Shown in pieces: positions 12,270 to 23,866 of a stretch of DNA of 64,000 nucleotides. The notes under the pieces were generated by a model that did no database searches, had not been told where the DNA came from, and saw nothing but the letters and a program-made list of their open reading frames with translations. Positions within the stretch are counted from its first letter, which is position 1. Every line of letters begins with the position of its first letter. The position numbers and the translations under genes are program-made. The stretch spans positions 868,001-932,000 of the forward strand of contig OZ025810.1 in NCBI GenBank assembly GCA_964019425.1, written 5' to 3'. The stretch comes from Flectonema sp. DT1601 (lineage: Eukaryota; Euglenozoa; Diplonemea; Diplonemida; Diplonemidae).

Positions 12270-14810
12270 TGAAAACACCAAGCAGCGTGAGACAATTATC
12301 TAAATAAGGTCAAGCAGGCCATTCGTGCTGTCGAATTCCTAAGGAAAATTTCCTTGGAAGAAAAAAGACCGTAAAAGCGAACCCGTAGACCGACTCTCTA
12401 GTTACAAAGACTTAAACTGTTAAAGTAATTGAGTCGCATGGAAGTGAAATCTGGTTTTGGTTATGGAGGCCGTGCAAACCCTGAGCTGTATGCTGTAGGC
12501 TAGGCGAGGTTGTTGCTTACTACTATTTTTTTTTTTTTTTTTATACTTGCGTAATCGAGTATTGGGATCACTTTGGACTGTTTTACGGTGAGTGAGATTA
12601 TTTACAAGAAAGAAAGAAAATGAGGAAAAAAAAAAAAAAAAAAAAAAAAAATTGAAATGAACGAAATACAACGACAAAAAAAAAAAGAAAAAAAAAAGAA
12701 CGAAAAAAAAAAAACAGAAATAGGTTGTTTGTGCTTATAGCATAACCACGTCATTTGTCAATTGAGTTACGGCTTATTTGCGAAATTCATACCGTGGTCT
12801 TCTTGGTGGGTGTCCAAAAAAAATGATATTCCTTTTCGTTGCATCCCTTCCTTTTTATTCCACCCCTCCCATTTTTTGTTCTTTCTCCATATTACTTGCC
12901 CACTCCGAATTCCCGTTGTCAAAGCTGCCATTTGGTTTTTTCTCTTCCCTCTTTTTTTTTCTTTCCTGCCAAGCTCGGAAAAAAAAAAAAAAACTTTTAA
13001 AAGAAAAAAAAAAAAAAAAAACCCCAGATTCCGAGGTGTGCTGTGTGTTGTACTTCTGTTGGGCACACAGAAAGCAGTCACCAAGTTGCCTTGTATTTAG
13101 CGCTGGGCCTTATGGACCGAACTTGAACGGTGTTCTCAACAATTTTCTTTTTTCCTTTCCTTTTCCACTTTGTTTTTTCTTTATTAGTTCACAAAATTAC
13201 AGTGGAAGTGTTGCCGGTAACCTCAAGACTGTTTTTGTGCTATAAAAAAGATGGTACGTTTTTTCGTGCTTATTTTTTATTTTGTTTTACTTGTTTTTTT
13301 ATTGTTTTTTTGGACGTTCGCGCTGATACAGACCAGAACCGTGGAGGAAAAAAATAAATAAATAAATAAAGTGAAAATGTAAACGCAAAAAAAAATTGGG
13401 GGGGAATAATTGTGTGATTTCTTTTTTTTGAAGTGATCTTATAGCAGGTTAAATGTGAATTGTTAAAAATGTAATGTGGGCAGAAAAAAAAGAAAAAAAA
13501 GATTTTTTGTAATGTGTGTAATCCTGACAAGGTTGTATGCCTGAAGGGAATTCTCCACTTGTTGTTGGGTTGTGGTCCAATAGCGAAGCTTCACTCATTT
13601 GGATCCACGTTGTGCTTCAATGGGTATTCGATGCTTGTGTGCTTAGCGCAACCGGATCGTGATTTTTTCTTCTTTCTTTAAATTATCTATGCGAAAAAAA
13701 AAAAAAAAAAAGGTTGTTTTCTTCCCCTTTTCTCTCTTTTCTTGCAATTTTATTTTTTTTTACTTCGCTGATGAACAAGTGCCGCAGCCACTGCTTGTTT
13801 CAGTCACGTAACTTATGGCTATTTCTTATGCGGCAGTGAATTGTTTCTTTTTATTTAAGGAAAAAAAGGCTTCACGTGAAACTGTGCAAAAAATTTTAAT
13901 ATGATTATTTCTTTCTTCGATCAGTATTTTTTATCTCCGACAGGTATAAACAAGGTTTTCGAAAGCACACAGGGGAAAAAAAAAAAAAAAAAAAAGTGGA
14001 GGTTGGTGTTTTCTTTTCTTCCTTTCAAAATATTTCAAGATTTTTTTTTCCCCCTTCTTTTTTTTTTCTTCGACTTCGATACCACGTCAGTCTGGTTCCT
14101 TCAGTTGTTATTTTTACACACAAAAAAAAAAAAAAAAAAAAATCCAGCCTCAATTATCATTCATAAAGTGCTTGCTTGTTTGAGTGAGCATGCCATGAAT
14201 TGGGAAGTCAATAATGCAATTAAAAAAATAGAAGCTAGGAAACAATGCAAGCAATCCACACCCCCCGGGAAAATACTAATTCTCGTGTGCAGAAAAGTTG
14301 CAAGTACCGTGAATTTCTCCTTTACGTGTACTCCTTTTTTCGATCCATGGCTATGGCTTTGAATCACGAATCACATTAAGTGTTTGTTGTGCACTTACAC
14401 TGCTTCGTTGTCTAATTCATTGGCCAGATAGGTCTCAATCTCAGGGGTTCTGTTTTTTTTAGTTTCTGTTTGAGACAAAGATAAAAAAAAAAAAAAAAAA
14501 GATAATAATAATAATTTAAAAAAAAAAAAAGAAAAAAAGAAAGATTGCGGGGAGAGAAATCATTTTTTTTTTTTTTTCCCCCCCCTTCTTATTTAATCTG
14601 CCTTTAGGGGTACCGCTAATTCTTTCTTTTTTTTCTTTTTTTTTTTTTTTTTTTTTTTTTAAATGAAAGCCCCAAAAATAATGTTCCTAAAGAAAGGATT
14701 TCATGTGCCCAACCATCATTGACAATATTTTCCCCCTTTTTTTCTTTTCTATTCAGATTCAAGACAAGTTCTCTGGTTTTTTTGGTAAATAAATTTCTTA
14801 CAAAAAAAAA

Positions 14811-14836
14811 AATAATAATAATAATAATAATAATAA
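14811..14836. repeat. AAT trinucleotide microsatellite
   Basis: A run of about nine AAT units directly follows an A-run. Confidence 0.8.
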
Positions 14837-15760
14837 AACATTGTCATTTCTTGTTTATTTCTTACAGTACTATGGTAAATTTGTGTACATGTCGTTGGAT
14901 AGGACACCTGTGTTAATACACATTAATACGGTAGAGAGAAATTTCGTTGTTTCTCACCTTCCTCATCCGAACTCTTTTTCGTTTTGTTTTTTCCAGCTGC
15001 TTCAATTGAGGTTTCTCTCTTGGCTACATGTTTCAACTGTTTTTCTGCTCTGGTTGTTTGTCTGTTATGGCAGCTGCTCTAGCTTTAGTTTTTTTTTTTT
15101 TTTTTTTTTTTGGAAATCACTCTTTAACTATATTTCTATTTATTTTACAAAAAAAAAATAAGTCAGAAACCTAGCCTAATAATTTAATACGCCGAGGCGA
15201 AGTTTGGTTCTTATCCCCTCTTTTTTTTGCGCGAACGTCAGTTTTATCCCCCCTTTTTTTTTTTCCAGTCCATTCTTAAATTATATTGATGCAATTACTT
15301 TTATGGTAAAAAAAGAACAAAAAAAAAAAAAAAAAAAAAAAAGAAATGTAGGCAGCGCATGAAATTCCTTTCTTGGCTTTCGCAATCTGTCTGGGATACG
15401 GTTTCGTACACACACAAAAAAAAAACAAAAAAAAACCTGTTCTCACTAGAACGTTAGTAACCTACAAGGCAAAAAATTCTTTTTTTTTTTTTCCCCCTTC
15501 TTTTTTTTCCTTCTTTATGTTTGTTGATTGCGTTTCTAAATGAGAAAAAAAAAAAAAAAAAAAAAGAAGAAAATAATTTTTTTTTTATTTTTTTTTTATA
15601 TCCTTCTTATGATATACATCATATTTGCTACGATTTTCGCTGCTGAAAAATGAGTAGCACATAACTGGAGTGTGCTATAGAGTTGATTCTACTTGGTTAG
15701 CTGAAATAAGTACATTTTCTTTAAGCAGTACATAAATAAAAGAAAAAAAAAAAAAAAACC

Positions 15761-15870
15761 ATTCAGATTAGCTTTTTACTTCGTTGAACACAGCCCATGA
15801 CCCAAGTCATGACGACCATAAGAAATATCGGCTTTTCAATTTGAATAGTTTTCTTCTCCGAATCTACAAA
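15761..15870 (+). repeat. Dispersed ~100-bp element, copy 2
   Basis: This copy is inverted relative to 7100-7200. It begins ATTCAGATTAGC right after an A-run and ends CTCCGA shortly before another A-run. The middle is more diverged than the ends. The conserved GACCATAAGAAATA core is identical in both copies. Confidence 0.6.
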
Positions 15871-17036
15871 AAAAAAAAAAAAAAAAAAAAAAAAGAAAGT
15901 TAGTGGGGTTTGTTCTTTTCAATTTTCAATTTTTTTTTTTTTTTTTCCCCGGATATTTCCACGACACGTTTTTTTCTCTCGCTCATAATATCTGCTTATC
16001 TTGGTAGCTCCCCCTTTTTCCCTTTTCCATCTTATTCGGAAAGAAGGAGAAATGCATTATTTTTACCTAATTTCCTGAATAGTAAATTTTTTTCCCCCCG
16101 GCGATTCACTCACCCTTCTCATTTTTTTAATTTTTTTTTTTTTTTATTTGTTAGTCAATTTTTTTTATTTTATTGTTTACAAGCCCATTACCGTTTATTA
16201 AGAATTCTTTTTTGCGAGTCTCGATTGTCGTGAGGTTCATTTATATTTGTAGATGGTGATTAATAATGGCGTAGGCAAAAAGTCATATCGGGGGGTGCTT
16301 TATCATCCTTTTTTTTTTGGAGTGAGAGTACAAGTTGTAGCACCTGGGTATTCTTTTTCGAAGGAAGAAAAAAAAAAAAAAAAAAAAAAAAAAACCACAA
16401 TAACGAAGCAAACCAGTTTTGTCAACTTTATTTTTCTTTTTCTCCATTTTTTTTTCTTTCTTTTACTGTTTTGTTGCTGAGGAGACCTAAACCTCTTGTA
16501 CCCCCACTTTGTGTTATTGAGGTTGGTGAAAGGAAAGAGAAAGAAAACACGAACAAAAAAAAAAAAAAAAAAAAAAACTGTGGCGGACCTGGCAGCAAAA
16601 AAACATAAAAAAGAAAAAAATACTATAATTGTGTCACAACACACACACGCCCTCTTTTTCAACTTCTTTCTGCAGATGGCTGCTTTTAAAAAAGAAAAAA
16701 TAGGCTATCGGAATAAAAGAAATAATGAAACAAAAAAAAAAAAAAAAAAGAACGAACTGAATAATGCGAGGGGGAGAACGAGAAGAAAAAAAAAAAAAAC
16801 GAAACAAAACAAAAACAAAAAAAAAATGGATTGGCAACTCTGCTGCCTCTTCAAGTTCGATTCCTTCGTTCTCGTGTTGTATGATTGCTTCGATAGTAGT
16901 TTAAAAACATGTTATCTCAGGAAGGGGGGAACTTTGATACGATACGAAAAGATTTATCTGGGAAGAATACTGCAGGTCTTTGCACAAAAAAATAAAAATA
17001 CTGTCACCATGAAACAGGAGGCGTTGAACATTGCCT

Positions 17037-17054
17037 GGGGGGGGGGGGGGGGGG
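17037..17054 (+). repeat. 18-nt G homopolymer
   Basis: An uninterrupted run of 18 G sits about 100 bases upstream of the PLAA start codon in otherwise AT-rich DNA. It could form a G-quadruplex. No other G or C run of this length was noticed in the window. Confidence 0.9.
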
Positions 17055-17151
17055 AAATTAAGTCCGACTCAGTCAAACTATTTTTCTTGTACAATAATAA
17101 TAAAAAAAACTAAACCATTTCTACCAACAGACACCACCGTCAAAAAAAAAC

Positions 17152-19740
17152 ATGACAACTCAATGTGCCGATGCTAACTACAAATTTGCCTACGAGTTAA
17201 AGCACGATGCGGATGTTAGATGTGTAGTACCATACCCTGGGCTACCTGGAGGAATAGTCAGCGCATCATATGATAAAACAGCAAAACTATGGGCAGCGGG
17301 AGAACAAGTAACAAGCCTTGTCGGACATACTGGTTGGGTTGCATGTGTCGCTTACATACCACCTAGTAGTCTAGGACCAGCAATGATAGCAACCAGTGGA
17401 TGGGATAAGAATGTCGTCTTGTGGGATCTTGATAGCGCTCAACCAGTATGGATTTTAAATGGACACACCGACAAAGTAACATGCATGGCTGTATTACCAA
17501 CTGGAGAACTAATCACAGCTGGATACGACCACACAGCTATAATATGGAAAGATGGATACAAACTTAAAACCCTAACAGGTCACGCCGCACCTGTATCATG
17601 TGTCACTGCCGTTGGTGAAAGCATCGTAACAGGAGGTGCTCATGGTGACTGTACTCTAATTAGATGGTCGTCCACTGGAGAAAAACTTCACCAGTACAAA
17701 TCTCACACTTCAGGTGTGAGAGGCGTCTGTATGATTTCAAACACTGAATTCGTATCATGCAGTAATGATACCACTTTAATAATGTGGAATATTAATGGAA
17801 GTCAGGTTCAAGTATTTGCAGGTCACAGTAATCAAGTCTATTCTGTTACATACCTTCCAACCGATGCAGGTGGTGAACTAGTTTCTGTCAGCGAAGACCG
17901 AACTTGTAAAGTTTGGAATTTAGAAGGAAGTTGTGTTCAGACCATTTCAATGCCGTCATTTTTATTTTCTGTTTGCGGTTTAGAAAACGGTGATATCGCA
18001 ATTGCCTGTACGGATGCTGCGGTTCGTGTTTTCACAAGAGATCCAGAACGAGTGGCATCAGAGGAAATTCTTAAGATTTTTGATGAAACGGTAGCTTCTC
18101 AAAAGATAAACAAAGGCACAATGGGAGGACTAGACATGTCAACCCTTCCTGGACCAGAAGCACTACTAGAAAACGGATCTAAAGATGGACAACAAAAAGT
18201 AATAAAAACATCATCAGGAGCAGAAGTCTACTGCTGGAACAAAGCCGTTTCAAAATGGGAAAAGATCGGCGACGTTGTTGACGGAGAAGGGTCTCCTGCT
18301 GACTTAGGATCTGCAAAACAAATCTACAAAGGAAAGGAATGGGACTACCTCTTTGACGTCGATCTGAATGATGGAAAAGGAGCATTCAAACTCCCTTACA
18401 ATAAAGGAGAAAATCCTTACGTCGCGGCTCAACGATTCATTCATGATAATGTAGAGGCTGGTATCAGTCAGGACCACTTGAACCAGATTGCTGAATTTAT
18501 AACAACAAACGTTGGAGGAGGAGCACCCACTGATGACGGGCAAGCATTCTCTGAATACGCAAAAGAAGCAGCTGCTAGAGGTGGATCTGGTATGTCTAAC
18601 AGAGAAGCCATGAAAAAACTTGAAGAAGAAAATTCGAGCGTCGCGTTTTCTGAATATGCAAAAGAAGCAGCACAACATGGAACTAAAACACTGTCCGTTG
18701 ATGAAGCAATGAAGAACATGGGCGATGGAAGTGGTGTTGCTTTCTCTACGTTTGCTCAAGAGGCAGCAGCATTAGGTTCTGGACAGCAATCTACATCTTC
18801 TTCACAACCACATCAACTAGTATTGAATCCTGTTGAGTACATAACAACTGATAAGTTGAACTCTGCTGGTGTCATTCGAAAACTGAAACAACTTTCGGAA
18901 TCTGAACCTCCCGTCGACATGTCTGCAATCGAGTCCTTCATAGAGGGAGGACTAGTATCGGACTTACCTGTTAATGAACTCTGTTTTATTCTTCAAGAAT
19001 GGACAGCAAGTAGTCGTTTTCCTGTCGTTGACATCATCAGACAAGCAGTCAGAAATCCAAAGCACGTTAAATCCGTATCCTCATCACCAGTTCTCAGCTC
19101 GATCATCATACCTGTTGGAAATGAAGAAGCACCAACACAGGAAGCTATTGCTTTGAAAGCAGCATCCAACTTATTTATTACAACTGAGGGACAGGCGTTA
19201 GCTCTGTCGATTGTCGACACGATCGCTTTAACTCTAAAGATTTGGAGAAAGGGAACTCTTCCTCTTCGTGCTGCGTTTGCGGTTTTACTGTCGAACTACG
19301 CGAAGTTCTTTTCAGAGGTGTGTGGTTGTGTATTTTATTCTTAAGATATAAAGGGGGAAAAAAAAAAATTATGTAAAAAAAAAATCAACTACAGAACTCT
19401 ATACCTGCTGACTCACAACCAAAGGCATCTCTTTGTGTTCAATCACTATCTGAGGGATTACTTTGTGAAAAAGATCCTGATACTGTCTCTAGAATAATAC
19501 AAGCACTCGGTATGTTTTAATTTCTAACAAAACTCACTGGAGGGGGGAAATTTTTAAAAAAAAAAAAAAAAAAAAAAAATAGGTGCGTTAATTCTCCCTC
19601 CGTCACAAGTGATGCATACCTGTATTGAAGGAGCAAAATCTTGTTTTCTTGTTGACTCTTTCAAGCTAGTAAGAGTGCCTAATACTGAGTCAGCGAAGAT
19701 ACTCGAAGCTCTAACCTCAGTATTGAAGGAGGATGATTAA
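17152..19740 (+). CDS. PLAA: Phospholipase A2-activating protein / Ufd3 (Doa1) orthologue
   Basis: Exons 17152-19317, 19395-19509 and 19583-19740 give 812 aa. Introns are 77 nt (GTGTGT...CTACAG) and 73 nt (GTATGT...A-run TAG), and both splices keep the frame. Residues ~10-300 are seven WD40 repeats (VLWDLDSA, IIWKDG, IMWNING, KVWNLEG). A PFU domain lies at ~345-455 (AEVYCWN, WDYLFDVDLNDG), followed by three short SEYAKEAAxxG repeats (~465-550) and a PUL domain (~560-812). This is the full architecture of PLAA/Doa1/Lub1, a cofactor of the Cdc48/p97 ATPase that binds ubiquitin through WD40 and PFU and p97 through PUL. It acts in ubiquitin homeostasis and quality control. The repeated SEYAKEAA segment is unusual and may be a local expansion. 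An acceptor-like CCAACAG lies 22 bases before the ATG. Confidence 0.93.
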
Positions 19741-20324
19741 AAAAGAGGATTTTATTCATCCTTTTCAAAGTTTAATTTTTTTTCCCCCTTCTTTTCATTA
19801 TTTTATAGTGATCCAATTATTTGGAGAGTACGCATTGACTTTTTTTTTACACCCCTAAATGTTGATTGGGGGGTGTAGTAGATTAATTATGAAAAAAAAA
19901 AAAAAAAAAAAAAGGGAATTCGAAAACAAAATAAAAAAAACATTTGTTTCAAATACTCATGTTTCATAATTTAGAGAGACTTGAGTGAAAGTGTAAACTG
20001 GTTATAAGTATTTCTTCTTTCTCGCCTGATTTATTGCCATCTTCATTTTTTTTTTAAAAAGCTATAGCTAGAATACAAGGAATAATTTCTTATAATTTTT
20101 TTCTTCTTCTTTTTTTTTGTTTTTGTTTTTTTCCCTTTCCTTGGTTGTCTTTATCGAAAGTGTTTTCTTTTTGTTATTCCTCTAACCTTTTTATAAGAAA
20201 ATTCTGCAAAAAAATTTAAAAAAAAAAAAAAAAAATGTGGAATTAATTATCTCATTCTATGTTTTTTACTACAAAAAAAAAAAAATTCTTTTCAACCAGG
20301 CTGTTGGACAATAAGACAAAAATC
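19741..20324. other. Intergenic stretch between PLAA and CRNKL1
   Basis: AT-rich DNA with A and T runs; no coding exon seen. TTCAACCAG at about 20300 is a likely acceptor for the leader of the next gene. Confidence 0.6.
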
Positions 20325-22337
20325 ATGTCCGACCCTTCAGGAGGAGGAGCGATGGTCCCCGCTAGCGGGGATGGTAAGAAAAGAGGAGTTCCAACAGCAG
20401 GAAAACCGAAGAATAAAGCAGCAGCACAAGTTCAGGTCACAGCAGAACAAATCTTACTTGAAGCAAGAGACCGAATGGAAGTAGAGACAGTCAGCTTGAG
20501 AGACAAAATGCAAGACAAAGAAGAACTCGCTGAATACAGAGATACAAAGAGACGAGAGTTTGAAGGAGTTTGTCAACGAAACAGAACCCTACTGGGAGCA
20601 TGGTGCAAGTACGCTAAATGGGAATCTGCTCAAGGAGAATACACAAGAGCGAGATCAGTGTATGAGCGTGCCTTGGACAGTATACCAACAAACCACAGTT
20701 TATATCAGAGATATGCAGAAATGGAAATGAAAAATGGAAACATAAACAGCGCCAGAAACATATGGCAGCGGTCAATCACTACTCTACCAAGAGCTGACCA
20801 ACTATGGATGAAATGGGCTCACATGGAACAAACCATTGGAGACATCGCCATGGCAAGAGAAGTCTTTAATAAATGGATGGCATGGAAACCTAAACCTCAC
20901 GGATGGCATCTTTTCGTTAAGTTTGAGATCCATCAAAATGAAATTGAAAACGCCAGAGACGTGATTCGTCAAATGGTGACGTTCTTTAACGATACAGACT
21001 CTTGGCTTTACTTTACTAAATTTGAAGAAAAACACGGAACCAACAACTTAACTCGAAGGATATACGAAGAAGCTCTAGACGCTCTCAGTATTGACATGGA
21101 TCCAAAACTTTTTATTCACTTTGCAAAATTTGAGGAACGTCAGAAAGAATACGAACGCGCGAGAAGCATCTACAGAATTGCACTGGACAGAATTCCAAAA
21201 GAAAAAGCACCAGAGTTGTATCAGATGTATGTGGAGAGTGAAAAACAATTTGGGGAAAGACAAGGCATCGAAGACGCCTTAGTTGCTAGGAAGCGATTTG
21301 AGTACGAGGAATCACTAGCAGCGTTTCCCCTAAACTACGACACTTGGATCAACTACGTTCGCATGGAGGAATCTCAAAACAATCCTCAAAAAGTAAGAGA
21401 ACTTTACGAAAGGGCTATTTCAAACATTCCACAAGAACTGGAAAAGCAATATTGGGGTCGCTATATGTTTCTCTGGATAATGTACGCAATGTACGAAGAA
21501 GTTGATCAAGGTGATGAATCTCGAACCAGAGAAATATATCACAAGTGTCTATCAATCATCCCACACAAACATTTCTCTTTCAGCAAAATTTGGATCGCAT
21601 TAGCACAGTTTGAAATTCGTCACAACAACATCGACACTGCTAGGGAGGTTTATGGAAAAGCAATTGGGAATAATCCAAGACCGAAAATATTCAGATCTTA
21701 CATCGATCTTGAGATGAGGCTCGGTCAAATAAAGCGAGTACGTAACATCTACAATTCCTGGCTTAAATCCATCCCTAACGGGGCATCGACCTGGATGAAA
21801 CTCGCAGATTTAGAAATAAAGTTAAATGAAGTTGTAAGGGTTCGTTCTATACTAGAGTTAGCTTTGAAACAGGAACTTGATGAACCAGAGCCGCTTTGGA
21901 AAAAATATATTTTATTTGAAATTAAACAAAAATGTTATGACAATGCAAGATCATTGTACAGGAGGTTATCAGATTTGAGTAAGCATGTTCAGGTGTACCT
22001 TGCTTGGGCACAATTGGAAGAAAAAACAATCAACGACATTGATTCATGTCGTAGGGTTTATGAAAACGCTCACGCAGACCTTTCCGCTGAAGCATCAAAA
22101 GAGGAAATCTCAATCCTACTCGAAGCTTGGAAAGATTTTGAAACAAGTCACGGCAATCCTCAACAGCTGGAGTCAGTTCTCGCTAAGATTAATCCAGATC
22201 GTGTGAAGAAGAAGACTGGTAAGATGCTTGCAATGATCAAAAATTTAAAGAGGCAAAAAACTGAAAATGAGGTGTGTAAATAATATTCTAACTAACAAAA
22301 ACAAACAAACAAAACCAACACCCAACAGGGTTCGTAA
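20325..22337 (+). CDS. CRNKL1: Crooked-neck/CLF1 pre-mRNA splicing factor (HAT repeats)
   Basis: Exons 20325-22271 and 22329-22337 give about 651 aa. The 57-nt intron starts GTGTGT, contains TTCTAACTAAC (a strong branch-point match) and ends CCCAACAG; exon 2 codes only for Gly-Ser-stop. The protein is a near-continuous array of HAT half-TPR repeats from ~residue 75 to 620, with signatures such as WCKYAKWE, ARSVYERAL and LYQRYAEMEMKNG that match CRNKL1/Clf1/Syf3 closely. It is a core component of the Prp19-associated (NTC) complex in the activated spliceosome. The start at 20325 is chosen because the conserved N-terminus (KNKAAAQVQVTAEQIL) begins shortly after it and an acceptor CCAG lies just upstream. 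Confidence 0.95.
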
Positions 22338-22752
22338 TTCACCCACAAACAGTCACAACTTATTTGTGACGTTAGTGTAAGAAGCATCAGATCGTGCATG
22401 CCGCGATCGTTTTTCTAATATATGCAGAAGGGTGGTTTCTGTTATCTGTTATTTTCATTTTTTTTTTTTTCTTCCCCTCTTTCTAATTCTTTTGTGATTA
22501 ATGTATTTTACCCCCCCGCTCTCTGTCATTTCAAACAAATAATATGAAATTTCTGATTCGCAACTATAGTTTGATTTCATATTTTAATGTACTCTTCAAT
22601 CTTATTAGCTATTCAAGAAATTTGTAGTTTACTGCACCCCCACCCCAAGGGGAACGATAGCAGCGTCGAAAAAAAAAATTATTATTTTGTTTTTAAAAAC
22701 TCTCTTTTTTTTTAAAAAAGAAAAACACAGTTTTTTTAAAATATACATCCAA
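22338..22752. other. Intergenic stretch
   Basis: Contains an A/T-rich 3' flank and a CACAG acceptor-like site about 20 bases before the next ATG. No gene seen. Confidence 0.6.
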
Positions 22753-23742
22753 ATGCAAGAAATTCGTAGTTTATATCGACAGCAAATCCAACACCAAACT
22801 GTAATTGAAACTTTGAAGTGTTCGTTTTCTGAAAATTGGAGCGATGAAGACGTTCAAGACGACTTTATAAAAACAATAATAAACGAACCTCTCATTATAA
22901 AATATCCAGTTAGAGGTCAATACAAGTACTCAATTCTTAAACAATTAGTAAAAGAAATTGAAAATATCGGAGCCGCAACAAGTGATCTACTCATTGAAGA
23001 AATGTGTGAATGTCAAACTACAGTATCAGCACAAACAAATATAAACAGTGAATTAGCGAGCACAGGAAGGGGTTTAGAATACAGTTTCAAAACGTTTTCA
23101 ATCGATAGTGAGGAATATTCTCTTAAAGTTTGGCCTGAGTTTAGTCAAGTAGGATTAGCCTTGTGGCCTGCAGGCTATGCAATCGCTGATTGGGTGATTG
23201 AAAACAAGAATAAATTCAACAGCGAATCGACAATTGTAGAACTAGGCAGCGGAGTAGGACTCACAGCAATCGTTGCTGCTAAGGTTACGAATGCATCAAA
23301 AATAGTGATGACTGATTACTTACAAACTGTTAACGATAATGCAATTCAAAATCTCAAAGAGTTTTCATTCGAACCCCCGAGAGTCTTAGTGAAAGAATTA
23401 GATTGGGAAAAACTAAGCAATAATGACCCAACTACTGTTAATTTAATTAAAGAGCTTGATACCACGTGTCTTCTAGCAGCTGATGTGGTTTACGACAGAA
23501 GTGTTATCCCAGCTCTCGCTGATACAATGGCCGCATTCCTCAAGTACTCTCCTCGTCTAGAGCAGGTAGCGTTTGCTGTCACTCATAGAAATGAAGAGAC
23601 TTTTAAAATGCTGCTGACAGAGATAAGTAGATGTGGATTAGCTTTGACTGAGCAACCTTATCCTGAAAGTACTGGTTCTTTTTATTATGAAAGACATTTG
23701 ATTAAGATTTACGGAATCACTCTAAACCGTAATTCAGAGTAA
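22753..23742 (+). CDS. EEF2KMT/FAM86-like protein-lysine methyltransferase
   Basis: The product is 329 aa, a class I SAM-dependent methyltransferase of the METTL21/FAM86 group. Residues 1-90 match the helical FAM86 N-terminal region. VWPEFSQVGLALWPAGYAIA (127-146) is the typical lead-in. Motif I is ELGSGVG (163-169), an acidic SAM contact is at D188, and AADVVYD (242-248) is the family (D/E)XX(Y/F)-like post-II motif. By family knowledge it methylates a lysine of elongation factor 2 (human EEF2KMT, yeast Efm3); the substrate is inferred. The ATG at 22753 is preferred to an upstream in-frame ATG at 22687 because an acceptor-like CACAG falls between them and the upstream segment is homopolymer-derived. 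No intron was seen. Confidence 0.85.
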   Translation: MQEIRSLYRQQIQHQTVIETLKCSFSENWSDEDVQDDFIKTIINEPLIIKYPVRGQYKYSILKQLVKEIENIGAATSDLLIEEMCECQTTVSAQTNINSELASTGRGLEYSFKTFSIDSEEYSLKVWPEFSQVGLALWPAGYAIADWVIENKNKFNSESTIVELGSGVGLTAIVAAKVTNASKIVMTDYLQTVNDNAIQNLKEFSFEPPRVLVKELDWEKLSNNDPTTVNLIKELDTTCLLAADVVYDRSVIPALADTMAAFLKYSPRLEQVAFAVTHRNEETFKMLLTEISRCGLALTEQPYPESTGSFYYERHLIKIYGITLNRNSE

Positions 23743-23866
23743 GGTAACAACAGACCCGCTGCCGGGTAATTTAGATTTTATTCATCAGAATCAACTTATC
23801 GTCGTGTATAATCACCGTTGATATCATTTTAAGTTATTTCGGACAGCCTTCATTACCTAAATAACT

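Larger units (their letters stand above)
12270..17151. other. 4.9-kb gene-free stretch dominated by A and T homopolymers
   Basis: No domain-bearing frame was found on either strand; the frames present are runs of Lys or Phe from homopolymers. Runs of 10-30 A or T occur roughly every 100-150 bases. The stretch also holds an AAT microsatellite (14811-14836), a copy of the dispersed element (15761-15870) and an 18-nt G-run (17037-17054). Long UTRs, a promoter or strand-switch-like region, or non-coding RNAs are possible; nothing specific is visible. Confidence 0.65.

Noticed and set aside
12420-17113. Open frames rich in Lys or Phe on both strands
   Set aside because: They come from A and T homopolymers; no domain, no conserved composition, and mutually overlapping.
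22687-22752. Upstream ATG for the methyltransferase gene
   Set aside because: The added residues come from A/T runs and an acceptor-like CACAG lies between the two ATGs.
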